Assembly: GCF_000717995.1 (NCBI RefSeq)
Contig: NZ_JODM01000060.1
Span: 1-12,098, forward strand
DNA from: Streptomyces violaceorubidus
Lineage (GTDB): Bacteria > Actinomycetota > Actinomycetes > Streptomycetales > Streptomycetaceae
DNA length: 12,098 bases
Direction: 5' to 3'
In this document: piece by piece, positions 1 to 7,103 of the stretch
How the letters are laid out: the number at the start of each line of letters is the position of its first letter
Position numbering within the stretch: position 1 is the stretch's first letter
Notes under the pieces: generated by a model
Databases searched by the model: none
What the model was told of the DNA's origin: nothing
Seen by the model: the letters and a program-made list of their open reading frames with translations, nothing else
Position numbers and translations under genes: made by a program

Positions 1-1443
1 CGCAACCCGCGAGAACCACGAACCCAACACCCCACCACCCGGCAACGACGCAGACACCGCCACGGGCTCACCGGCATCCACCGACCACCCCGCCACCACA
101 GCAGCACGCTCCGCCACCGACAACACCGGCACCACACCCACCCGCACCGACGGCTCACCCACCACCGCCTCCAACACCCGCACAAACCGCGCCAGCAGGA
201 CTTCGGCGGCCTCGGTGTCGAACACGTCGGGGCGGTGGTCGAGCCGGAAGCGCATCGTGGGGCCGGGGACCGCCACGAGGGTCAGCGGGTAGTGGGAACC
301 GTCGCTGGTGCTCTGGCCGGTGACGCGCACCGCGTCGGCCGGGGTCCGGGACGCGGACGCGGACGCGCCGACGTCGTGCGGGTAGTTCTCGAACACCACC
401 ATGGTGTCGAAGAGTTCGGGCAGCCCCGCCGCCTGCTGGATGTCGGTGAGTCCCAGATGCTGGTGGGGGAGCAGGTCGAGCTGGCTGCTCTGGAGCCGGC
501 GCAGCAGGACCTCGACCGGTTCCGCCGCCCGTACGGGCACCCGTACCGGCACCGTGTTGATGAACAGGCCGACCATGTTCTCGACGCCGGGGATCTCCGG
601 CGGCCGGCCCGAGACGGTGGCGCCGAAGACGACGTCGTCGCTGCCCAGGAGCCGGGAGAGCAGGATGGCCCAGGCGCCCTGGACCACGGTGTTGACGGTG
701 ACACCGAGTTCGCGCGAGCGTGCGGTGAGGCGTTCCGTCTGCGTGGCGGTGAGCGTGGTGAAGACGTGCTCGGGGACGGCGGCTCGGGCGTCCTCGGCGT
801 CCGGTGCGACGAGGGACGGGTCCCGCAGACCGGCCAGGGCATCGGCCCAGGCCGCGACGGCCGCCTTGCGGTCCTGCTTGGCCAGCCAGCCCAGGAAGGT
901 CCGGTACGGCGTCACCGGCGGCAGGGCACGGAGGTCGGCGCCGTTGCCGTAGAGCGTGAACAGCTCGTGCAGCAGGACGGAGAGGGACCATCCGTCGACC
1001 AGAAGGTGATGGAAGGTCAGGGAGAAGCGGTACTCCTGTTCTCCCGTACGCAGCAGGGTGAAGCGCACCAGCGGCGGGGCGGCGAGGTCGAAGCGGCGGG
1101 CGCGGTCCGCGTGCAGCAGTTCCTCGGCGCGGGCGGCGCGCGCGGCCGGGTCGGGCTCACCGGCCAGGTCGGCCTCGTGCCACGGCGTCGCCACGGACGA
1201 CGGAACGATCTGGACCGGCTTGCTCAGCCCTTCGTGGCGGAAGCCCACCCGCAGGGAGGCGTGCCGGGCGAGCAGGGCGTCGGCGGCGGCCCGCAGGGCG
1301 TGGGCGTCGAGCGGTCCGCGGACGTCCAGAACGTGCTGGGAAACATAAATGTCGTCGGCCTTCGGATCGAAAAGGCCGTGGAATAGCAGACCTTCTTGAA
1401 GTGGCGTGAGCGGAAGTACGGCGTCCAGCCCGGTCTGCTTCAC
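1..1443 (-). CDS. NRPS subunit, N-terminal C domain and start of A domain (partial)
   Basis: Non-ribosomal peptide synthetase, 481 codons visible and open at the left edge. The C domain (residues about 8-420) should form a peptide bond between an upstream carrier-bound donor and the amino acid of its own module. Motifs seen: LTPLQEGLLFH near the N terminus, the active-site HHxxxDG as H145-H146-L-L-V-D150-G151, GVTVNTVVQGAWAILLSR, and GLFINTVPVRV. A linker (R419-FVRVLEAVV) leads into the first residues of an A domain, too short for substrate prediction. It starts directly with the C domain, so it is an elongation subunit that must receive a peptide from another protein; no clear docking domain is seen. 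GTG at 1443 is preferred because an AGAGG ribosome site lies 7 nt upstream; ATG at 1470 is in frame but poorly preceded. It is transcribed divergently from the lipid operon. Codon use changes sharply in the last 61 codons. Family call secure; substrate and place in the assembly line unknown. Confidence 0.93.
   Translation of the reverse strand, partial: MKQTGLDAVLPLTPLQEGLLFHGLFDPKADDIYVSQHVLDVRGPLDAHALRAAADALLARHASLRVGFRHEGLSKPVQIVPSSVATPWHEADLAGEPDPAARAARAEELLHADRARRFDLAAPPLVRFTLLRTGEQEYRFSLTFHHLLVDGWSLSVLLHELFTLYGNGADLRALPPVTPYRTFLGWLAKQDRKAAVAAWADALAGLRDPSLVAPDAEDARAAVPEHVFTTLTATQTERLTARSRELGVTVNTVVQGAWAILLSRLLGSDDVVFGATVSGRPPEIPGVENMVGLFINTVPVRVPVRAAEPVEVLLRRLQSSQLDLLPHQHLGLTDIQQAAGLPELFDTMVVFENYPHDVGASASASRTPADAVRVTGQSTSDGSHYPLTLVAVPGPTMRFRLDHRPDVFDTEAAEVLLARFVRVLEAVVGEPSVRVGVVPVLSVAERAAVVAGWSVDAGEPVAVSASLPGGGVLGSWFSRVA
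159..183 (-). repeat. 25-bp sequence shared by both NRPS genes, copy 1
   Basis: Read on the minus strand, these 25 bases are identical to 12006-12030 on the plus strand, so in the window they form a distant inverted pair. They encode VRVLEAVV in the linker between C and A domains (from residue 421). Codon use changes at this place in both genes. It may mark a recombination or gene-conversion boundary. Confidence 0.8.
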
Positions 1444-1450
1444 TCCCGCA

Positions 1451-1455
1451 CCTCT
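1451..1455 (-). promoter_or_regulatory. Ribosome binding site deciding the GTG start of the minus-strand NRPS
   Basis: Read on the minus strand this is AGAGG, followed by 7 nt and then GTG (1443-1441). The alternative in-frame ATG at 1470 has only a weak CAGGG directly in front of it. This supports GTG as the start and would shorten the protein by nine residues relative to the ATG choice. Confidence 0.6.
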
Positions 1456-1503
1456 CGTCGTCAATTCCATGCCCTGGGACGGTGGGCGCGATCATTCAAC
1501 ACG

Positions 1504-1517
1504 AGGCCTGTTGGCCT
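1504..1517. repeat. Short inverted repeat upstream of minus-strand NRPS
   Basis: AGGCC (1504-1508), a 4-nt spacer, GGCCT (1513-1517): a perfect 5-bp dyad about 60 bp upstream of the NRPS GTG. It could be a small operator or an RNA hairpin in the leader of the minus-strand transcript. It is short enough to arise by chance in GC-rich DNA. Confidence 0.3.
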
Positions 1518-1626
1518 GTCACCGGATTAAGGCGACGCTGAATATCTCCCTGTATAGGAAGGGGAGTGCGGGACGGCCGGACCGCGGGGCCCGAGGCGGC
1601 TGGCCCGGGCGAACGGCGACCCACTG

Positions 1627-1656
1627 ACGTACCGTGACGGACCGGATACGTACCGT
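1627..1656. repeat. Paired 9-bp direct repeats, candidate operator
   Basis: ACGTACCGT occurs at 1627-1635 and again at 1648-1656, start-to-start distance 21 bp, close to two helical turns. The pair ends about 35 bp upstream of the candidate -35 hexamer of the plus-strand operon. The second copy sits in a near-palindrome centred on TACGTA. Spacing and position fit binding of a dimeric or tandem activator to one face of the helix; the regulator is not in this window and its family cannot be told. Confidence 0.4.
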
Positions 1657-1690
1657 TTCGTAAGGGTCCGCTTGAATGGCCCGAACGCTG

Positions 1691-1720
1691 TTGACTGGTT
1701 CACGACGCGCGGTCTATGTT
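1691..1720 (+). promoter_or_regulatory. Candidate vegetative-type promoter of the lipid-starter operon
   Basis: TTGACT (1691-1696) and TATGTT (1715-1720) are separated by 18 bp. The -35 matches the TTGAC core of Streptomyces HrdB-type promoters and the -10 fits TAnnnT. A start site would be expected near 1726-1728, giving a leader of about 55 nt before the FAAL start at 1782. No other pair of comparable quality was seen on this strand of the intergenic region. Confidence 0.5.
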
Positions 1721-1781
1721 CCCTCGCCATATGGAATTCTGTCGTACGCAGGGCGCTGTGTGCCTCGCTTTGGGGGAATGA

Positions 1782-3539
1782 ATGTCCATGGCCGTCGTAG
1801 ACTTTCCCAGTGTTACCGAAGCGATTCGCCGAAATGCGCTGGATCGCCCCACCGAAACAGCCGTCACCTTCGTGCGTGAGTTCGCCGCCGAAAAGGTCGA
1901 CGAAAGCCTGACCTATGCGGAACTGGATGCGGAGGCCCGCAGGATCGCCGTCGGGCTGGCCGACCGGGCCGCCGTCGGGGACCGCGCCCTGCTGCTGTAC
2001 CCGGAGGGCCTCCACTTCGCCGCCGCGTTCCTGGGCTGCCTGTACGCCGGGGTGATCGCCGTACCGGCGCCGCTGCCGGGGCAGTACCGCCACCAGCGCG
2101 AGCGGGTGACGGCCATCGCCCGCGACGCCGCGGTGGCCGCCGTGCTCACCGACTCCGCCGTCGAGGAGGACGTACGCCGGTGGGCCGGGGAGCAGGACGC
2201 CGTCCGGGCCGAGGTGCTCGTCACCGACGGGGAGGCACTGGCCGACAGCGACCCGGAGGCGTGGACGCCGCCGCCGCTCGACCACGAGACCCTGGCGCTG
2301 CTCCAGTACACCTCGGGATCCACGGGCGACCCCAAGGGCGTGATGGTCGGGCACGGCAACCTGCTGCACAACGTCGACAGCCTGAGCCGCGCCTTCGGCC
2401 TGGGCGCGCACACCCGCTTCGGCTCGTGGATCCCCCACTACCACGACATGGGCCTGATGGGGATCCTGCTGCCGCCGCTCCTGCTCGGCGGCTCCTGCAC
2501 ACTGATGTCGCCGACCACCTTCCTCAAGCGACCGCACTGGTGGCTGCGGATGGTCCACGAGTACGGCCTGCACTGGTCGGCGGGCCCGAACTTCGCCTAC
2601 GAACTGTGCGCGCGGCAGGTCACCGACGCACAGCTCGCCGGTCTCGACCTGTCCGGCTGGACCTACGCGCCCAACGGCTCGGAACCCGTGCAGGCCGCCA
2701 CGCTGGCCACCTTCGCCGAACGGTTCGCCCCCGCCGGGTTCCGCGCCGAGGCGCTGACTCCCTGCTACGGCATGGCCGAGGCCACGGTGTTCGTCTCCGG
2801 GGCCGGCGGCCGCGCCCCCGTGACGCACCGGGTGGAAGCGGGGGCACTGGAACGCCACGAGGTGGTGCCCGCCCGCCCGGACGCCCCGGCCCGGGCCCTG
2901 GTGGCCTGCGGGCCGGCCGACGACTACGAGGTGCGCGTCGTGTCCCCCGAGACCGGGGAGGTGCTGCCGCCGGGCCGGGTCGGCGAGATCTGGCTGAAGG
3001 GTGCCAGCGTCGCCCAGGGCTACTGGCAACGGCCCGACGCCACCCGGGCCACGTTCGCCGCCCGGACCGCGGGGGGCGAGGAGGGCTTCCTGCGCACGGG
3101 CGACCTCGGCCTGGTGCACGAGGGCGAGATCCATGTGACCGGCCGGATCAAGGAGACGCTGATCGTCCGCGGGCGGAACCTGTACCCGCAGGACGTCGAG
3201 CACGAACTGCGGGCCCACCACGACGACCTCCAGGGCCTGTTCGGTGCCGTGTTCACCGTTCCGCTGCCCGGCACGGACCGGTTGGACGAGGGCATCGTCG
3301 TCACCCACGAGGTGCGCGGCCGGCTCGGCGAGGACGTCCTCGCCAAGCTCGCCTCGGGCATCCGGGAGACCGTGGCCCGCGAGTTCGGCACCGGCGTGCA
3401 CGCCGTGCTGCTGCTGCGGCGCGGCGGTGTCAGCCGCACCACCAGCGGCAAGATCCAGCGGGCCGCGATGCGCCGCGCCTACCTGGACGGCGAACTCGAC
3501 GCCCTCCACGTGGACACCGCCGAACGGCGGCAGCGATGA
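1782..3539 (+). CDS. Fatty acyl-AMP ligase (FAAL)
   Basis: 585 aa, full length for the family. It activates a free fatty acid with ATP to acyl-AMP and passes it to an acyl carrier protein, supplying the lipid starter of a lipopeptide. Motifs: P-loop YTSGSTGDPKG (176-186), YHDMG (220-224), the FAAL hallmark GPNFAYELC (268-276), YGMAEAT (329-335), RTGD (438-441), the hinge region GRIKETLIVRGRNLYPQD (454-471) and the catalytic lysine K557 in TSGKIQR. The segment about 341-377, ending ALVACG, lies where FAALs carry the insertion that disfavours CoA transfer, which with GPNFAYELC argues for FAAL over acyl-CoA ligase. ATG 1782 follows GGGGGA (1772-1777); an in-frame ATG at 1788 is also possible. 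The stop overlaps the next start by ATGA, indicating translational coupling. Chain length of the acid cannot be read from the sequence. Confidence 0.95.
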   Translation: MSMAVVDFPSVTEAIRRNALDRPTETAVTFVREFAAEKVDESLTYAELDAEARRIAVGLADRAAVGDRALLLYPEGLHFAAAFLGCLYAGVIAVPAPLPGQYRHQRERVTAIARDAAVAAVLTDSAVEEDVRRWAGEQDAVRAEVLVTDGEALADSDPEAWTPPPLDHETLALLQYTSGSTGDPKGVMVGHGNLLHNVDSLSRAFGLGAHTRFGSWIPHYHDMGLMGILLPPLLLGGSCTLMSPTTFLKRPHWWLRMVHEYGLHWSAGPNFAYELCARQVTDAQLAGLDLSGWTYAPNGSEPVQAATLATFAERFAPAGFRAEALTPCYGMAEATVFVSGAGGRAPVTHRVEAGALERHEVVPARPDAPARALVACGPADDYEVRVVSPETGEVLPPGRVGEIWLKGASVAQGYWQRPDATRATFAARTAGGEEGFLRTGDLGLVHEGEIHVTGRIKETLIVRGRNLYPQDVEHELRAHHDDLQGLFGAVFTVPLPGTDRLDEGIVVTHEVRGRLGEDVLAKLASGIRETVAREFGTGVHAVLLLRRGGVSRTTSGKIQRAAMRRAYLDGELDALHVDTAERRQR

Positions 3540-5350
3540 GCGCCACCCCGGCCGTCGACGCCCTGGACCGCCGGCTCGGCACCCCCGGCGACGAACACCC
3601 CGCCTACCTGCCCTCCGCACTGACGGCACTGGACCGGCAGGAGGCCTTCCCGGCCGACGCCTGCCGGGTCCTGGACGACTTCGGCCTGGCCGCACACTAC
3701 GTACCCGCCACGGCGGGCGGGCGGCTGCGCGACCACACCGAACTGCTCCAACTGCTGCGCACCGTGGCCCGGCGGGACCTGACCGTCGCCGTCGGCCACG
3801 GCAAGACGTTCCTCGGCGCGGCCTCGGTCTGGGTGGGCGGCACCCCCGAACAGGCCCGGCGGACCGGTGCGTCGATCACCGCCGGCAGCGTCGCCTCCTG
3901 GGGGCTGACCGAACGCGGGCACGGCAGCGACCTGCTCGCCGGGGAGGTCAGCGCCGTCCGGGACGCGGGCGGCTGGCGGCTGAACGGCGAGAAGTGGCTG
4001 ATCAACAACGCCACCCGGGGCGACCTGGTGTGCGTCCTCGCCCGCACCTCGCCCGACGGCGGGCCGCGCGGCTTCAGCCTCTTCCTGGTCGACAAGCGGC
4101 AGCTGCCCGAGGGGGCCCACACCTGCCTGCCCAAGGTCCCCACCCACGGCATCCGCGGCGCCGACATCAGCGGCATCACCTTCCACAACGCCCGCCTCAC
4201 GGACGACACCCTGGTCGGTGAGGTCGGAGCCGGTGTCGAGATCGTCCTCAAGGCACTCCAGATCACCAGGACCGTCTGCGCCGCGCTCTCCCTCGGCGCC
4301 GGCGACACCGCCGTACGCATCGCCGTGGACTACGCCCGCCACCGCTCCCTGTACGGCCGGACACTGGCCGAACTGCCCCGGGTGCGCCGCATCCTCGGGG
4401 AGATCAGCGCCGCGCAGCTCCTCGCGGAGGCGACCGGACTCGTCGCGAGCCGCAGCATCCACGCCCTGCCCGGCGAGATGAGCGTCATCTCCGCGATCAC
4501 CAAGGCGCTCGTCCCCGACCTGGCCCAGCACATCATCGACCGCACGGCCGAACTGCTCGGCGTGCGCGGCTTCCTCAGCGAGCAGTACGCGGACGGGACC
4601 TTCGCCAAACTGGAACGCGACCACCGGGTGGTGGCGATCTTCGACGGCAACACGGCGGTCAACCGCAACGCCCTGATCGACCAGTTCCCGCTGCTCGCCA
4701 CCCGCTACCGGCGCGCACGCACCCAACCGGCCGCCACCACCGCCACCACGGTCGTCACGGCCGCCACCGCAACCACGGCCGCCACCGCCGTCACGGCCGC
4801 CACCGCCGTCACGGCCGCCACCGCGCTCGGCCGGGACCTGGGCGACTTCTCCCCGCGGCACCTGTCCCTCATCTCCTCCGACGGCTGCTCCCTGGTGCAG
4901 TCGCTGCCCGAGGCGGCCGCCCGCATCACCGCCGAGGCCGACGCGGGCCGGCTGCCCCGCGAGACCGCCGTCCTCGCCGAGCTGATCCGGGCCGAGGCCG
5001 ACGCCCTGCACGAGGAACTCGCCGCCCAGCGGCGCACCCCGCGGGACGTGCCCGCCGAGTCGTTCGCCCTCGCCGAGCGCTACGAGCTCTGCTACGCCGC
5101 CGCGGCCTGCCTGCGGCTGTGGCTGGACAACCCGTGGCCGGCCGGGCGTGCCGGTGAGATGCCCGCCGCCGCCCGCAACGGGCTCTGGCTCCAGGCCTGT
5201 CTGCGCCTGGTCCTGACCCGGCTCGGCCACCGGCTCGACGAGGCGGGCGCCACCGCCTATGACCGGCTGGCCGACCACGCCCTCGACGTGTCCGGCGCCA
5301 CCTCGCTCACCACCCTGCTTCCCGGCCCGGCCTCCAGGAGCACCTCATGA
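3536..5350 (+). CDS. Acyl-CoA dehydrogenase-like flavoprotein 1 with C-terminal extension
   Basis: 604 aa, against roughly 380-400 for ordinary acyl-CoA dehydrogenases. The N-terminal part (about 20-395) shows the fold: WGLTERGHGSD (122-132) for flavin and substrate contact, NGEKWLINNA (150-159), LQITRT (241-246), and YARHRSLYGRTLAELPRV (266-283). It probably oxidises the carrier-bound fatty acyl chain to an enoyl chain using FAD. The usual catalytic Glu of the YEGT-type motif is replaced by D370 in IFDGNTAVNRNAL; the alternative Glu position used by isovaleryl-CoA dehydrogenase (start of LQITR) is also not Glu. An Ala/Thr-rich repeat linker (about 399-431) joins a helical C-terminal domain (about 432-604) that resembles the end of the next protein. 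It overlaps both neighbours by 4 bp (ATGA at 3536-3539 and 5347-5350). Family call good; action on acyl-ACP rather than acyl-CoA is inferred from FAAL and ACP in the same operon. Confidence 0.9.
   Translation: MSATPAVDALDRRLGTPGDEHPAYLPSALTALDRQEAFPADACRVLDDFGLAAHYVPATAGGRLRDHTELLQLLRTVARRDLTVAVGHGKTFLGAASVWVGGTPEQARRTGASITAGSVASWGLTERGHGSDLLAGEVSAVRDAGGWRLNGEKWLINNATRGDLVCVLARTSPDGGPRGFSLFLVDKRQLPEGAHTCLPKVPTHGIRGADISGITFHNARLTDDTLVGEVGAGVEIVLKALQITRTVCAALSLGAGDTAVRIAVDYARHRSLYGRTLAELPRVRRILGEISAAQLLAEATGLVASRSIHALPGEMSVISAITKALVPDLAQHIIDRTAELLGVRGFLSEQYADGTFAKLERDHRVVAIFDGNTAVNRNALIDQFPLLATRYRRARTQPAATTATTVVTAATATTAATAVTAATAVTAATALGRDLGDFSPRHLSLISSDGCSLVQSLPEAAARITAEADAGRLPRETAVLAELIRAEADALHEELAAQRRTPRDVPAESFALAERYELCYAAAACLRLWLDNPWPAGRAGEMPAAARNGLWLQACLRLVLTRLGHRLDEAGATAYDRLADHALDVSGATSLTTLLPGPASRSTS
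4757..4828 (+). repeat. Four 18-bp in-frame tandem repeats inside dehydrogenase 1
   Basis: Units start at 4757, 4775, 4793 and 4811. Each begins ACGGCCGCCACCGC and the last four bases vary; units 2 and 3 are identical. They encode TAATAT, TAATAV, TAATAV, TAATAL (residues 408-431), preceded by a decayed TTATTVV. They form a small-residue linker between the flavoprotein fold and the C-terminal domain. Since the unit is a multiple of three, copy number could vary without breaking the reading frame. Confidence 0.9.
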
Positions 5351-7101
5351 CCAGCCCGACCACCACGTCGGCGGCCACCGCCCTCCCGCACCGGGCCGAC
5401 GCCGTCGAGCAGCACCTCGGCGACCCCCGCGACCCCGCCAACCCGCTCGGCTTCCGGCAGATCCTCGCCGCCGACGAGCGCGCCGAGATGTTCGCCGACG
5501 GCGAGCGCGCCCTCGACGCCTACGGGCTCGGCGCGGAGTTCGTCCCCCCGGAGTACGGCGGCCGGCTCACCCGCCTCGACGAACTCGTCGAGATCATGCG
5601 CTCCGTGTACCGCCGCGACCCCTGCCTGGGCCTCGGCTACGGCGCCAGCTCCTTCATCGCCGCCGTCAACATCTGGACCGCCGGGAGCGAGGAGCAGCGC
5701 CGGCACGTGGCCGGGCTGCTCCTCGACCACCGCAAGGTGTCCGTCGCCTACCACGAACTCGCCCACGGCAACGACATGATCGGCACCGAGTTCGAGGCCA
5801 TGCCCGGCCCCGGCGGGCTGGTGCTCAACGGGCGCAAGGAGGTCGTCACCAACCTCCAGCGGTCCGACGCCGTCGTCATGTTCGCCCGCACCGACCGCGG
5901 GCCGGGCAGCCGCAGCCACTCCCAGCTCCTCGTGGACAAGGACCGCATCCCGGCCGGCCGCATGCGCTACCTGCCCCGCTTCGCCAGCTCCGGCATGCGC
6001 GGCGTCCAGCTCGGCGGCATCGAGTTCCACGACTGCCCACTGCCCGCCGACAGCGTCGTGGGCCGGCCCGGGCACGGTCTGGAGACCGCGCTGAAGTGCT
6101 TCCAGATCACCCGCACCACCCTCGTCGCCATGTTCCAGGGCATGCTGGACACCGGACTGCGCACCACCCTGCGCCACCTGTCCACGCGCACCCTGTACGG
6201 GCGGCCCGCCACCGAACTGCCCGAGGTGCGCTCCGTCCTCGCCGGCGTCCACGCCGACCTGCTGCTGTGCGACGCCTTCGCCACCGTCGGCACCCGCGCC
6301 CTGCACCTCCTGCCGGCCGAGACGCCCCTCTACGCCCAGGCCGTCAAGTACTTCATCTCCCGGGTCCTGATGGACGCCATGCACCGGCTGTCCACGCTCC
6401 TCGGCGCGCACTTCTACATCCGCGAGGGCGAACACGCGATCTTCCAGAAGCTGCTGCGCGACATCCAGCCCGCCGGCTTCGGCCACGCCGCCCGCGCCGC
6501 CTGCCAGATGTCCCTGCTGCCGCAACTGCCGCTGCTCGCCCGCCGCTCCTGGCCCGGGGTCGAGCCGGCCCCCGCCGACCTGTTCCGCCTCGACGCCGAT
6601 CTGCCCCCGGTCCCCTTCGACCGGCTCACCGTCACCGCCGGCGGCCGCGAAAGCCTCAGCTCCTCCCTGGCCGCCGGACTCGACGCCGCCCCCGAACTCG
6701 CCACCGCACACCCGGTGATCGCCAAGGTCGGCGCCCACCTGCGGGACGATCTGCGCCGGCTGACCGCGGAGTGCGCGACACTGCCCCCGGTCGAGCTGTC
6801 CGTCGCCGCGGGCTCCGCCTCCTACGACCTCACCCACCGGTACGTGAACGTGCTCGTGGGCGCCGCCTGCGTCGAGCTGTGGCGGCACAACCGAGACCAT
6901 CCGGACCCCTTCCTCGCGGACCCGGCCTGGCTCGCCGCCGTCCTCGCCCGGATCCCCCTGCACCCCGGCGTGCAACCGCCCCGGCTGCCCCACGACCTCG
7001 ACCGGCGCCTGTACGGCGAGCTGATCGAGCGGTACGAGTCCGCGACGAGCCTCGGCCTGGTCCGCCGCCGGCTCGCCGAACCCCACCCCAAGGAGAAATG
7101 A
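5347..7101 (+). CDS. Acyl-CoA dehydrogenase-like flavoprotein 2 with C-terminal extension
   Basis: 584 aa, paralogue of the preceding protein. Shared landmarks in order: EFVPPEYGGRL (64-74), YGASSFIAAVNIW (98-110), VAYHELAHGNDM (133-144, in place of the usual LTE..GSD), LNGRKEVVTNLQRSD (160-174), FQITRTTLVAMFQGML (252-267), LYGRPATELPEVRSVL (283-298). An ungapped alignment with protein 1 through FQKLLRD (366-372) and LPLLARR (394-400) puts H380 at the position of the catalytic acid, so the canonical base is missing. The C-terminal 180 residues resemble those of protein 1. Likely role: a second desaturation of the carrier-bound acyl chain, or a partner subunit of protein 1. Start ATG 5347 is coupled by ATGA to the gene before. 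Family good; whether it is catalytically competent is open. Confidence 0.88.
   Translation: MTSPTTTSAATALPHRADAVEQHLGDPRDPANPLGFRQILAADERAEMFADGERALDAYGLGAEFVPPEYGGRLTRLDELVEIMRSVYRRDPCLGLGYGASSFIAAVNIWTAGSEEQRRHVAGLLLDHRKVSVAYHELAHGNDMIGTEFEAMPGPGGLVLNGRKEVVTNLQRSDAVVMFARTDRGPGSRSHSQLLVDKDRIPAGRMRYLPRFASSGMRGVQLGGIEFHDCPLPADSVVGRPGHGLETALKCFQITRTTLVAMFQGMLDTGLRTTLRHLSTRTLYGRPATELPEVRSVLAGVHADLLLCDAFATVGTRALHLLPAETPLYAQAVKYFISRVLMDAMHRLSTLLGAHFYIREGEHAIFQKLLRDIQPAGFGHAARAACQMSLLPQLPLLARRSWPGVEPAPADLFRLDADLPPVPFDRLTVTAGGRESLSSSLAAGLDAAPELATAHPVIAKVGAHLRDDLRRLTAECATLPPVELSVAAGSASYDLTHRYVNVLVGAACVELWRHNRDHPDPFLADPAWLAAVLARIPLHPGVQPPRLPHDLDRRLYGELIERYESATSLGLVRRRLAEPHPKEK
7091..7095 (+). promoter_or_regulatory. 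Ribosome binding site deciding the ACP start
   Basis: AGGAG, 8 nt before ATG 7104 but only 2 nt before the in-frame ATG 7098. The spacing favours 7104 as the start. The site lies inside the last codons of the preceding gene. Confidence 0.7.
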
Positions 7102-7103
7102 TC

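Larger units (their letters stand above)
1444..1781. other. Divergent intergenic region between NRPS and lipid operon
   Basis: 338 bp with no convincing gene, lying between two divergently transcribed biosynthetic genes. It is locally poorer in GC than the flanking coding DNA, especially around 1490-1560 and 1660-1745, as expected for promoters. It holds a candidate promoter for the plus-strand operon (1691-1720), a 9-bp direct repeat pair (1627-1656) and a small inverted repeat near the minus-strand start (1504-1517). I could not find a clear -35/-10 pair for the minus-strand NRPS; TATACA and TAATCC lie on that strand upstream of it but without a good partner hexamer. Probably the control point for the cluster. 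Confidence 0.75.

Noticed and set aside
235..1386. Long plus-strand open frame opposite the minus-strand NRPS
   Set aside because: Its translation is low-complexity Gly/Arg/Glu-rich with no motif, while the minus strand encodes an intact C domain with HHxxxDG. It is a GC-rich antisense shadow.
1524..1560. TATACA and TAATCC on the minus strand as promoter for the minus-strand NRPS
   Set aside because: No matching -35 hexamer at a proper distance, so the call would rest on a single weak hexamer.
1728..1739. Adjacent CATATG and GAATTC, resembling a cloning junction
   Set aside because: Flanking sequence runs naturally from the promoter to the FAAL start and no vector sequence is seen; chance sites in a lower-GC leader.
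1527..3695. 722-codon minus-strand open frame covering the FAAL gene and intergenic region
   Set aside because: Antisense of the clearly conserved FAAL; composition typical of a shadow frame. It even reads through the promoter region and its direct repeats.
5257..7086. 609-codon minus-strand frame opposite dehydrogenase 2
   Set aside because: No recognisable domain, Gly/Val/Glu-rich shadow of a well-supported plus-strand gene.
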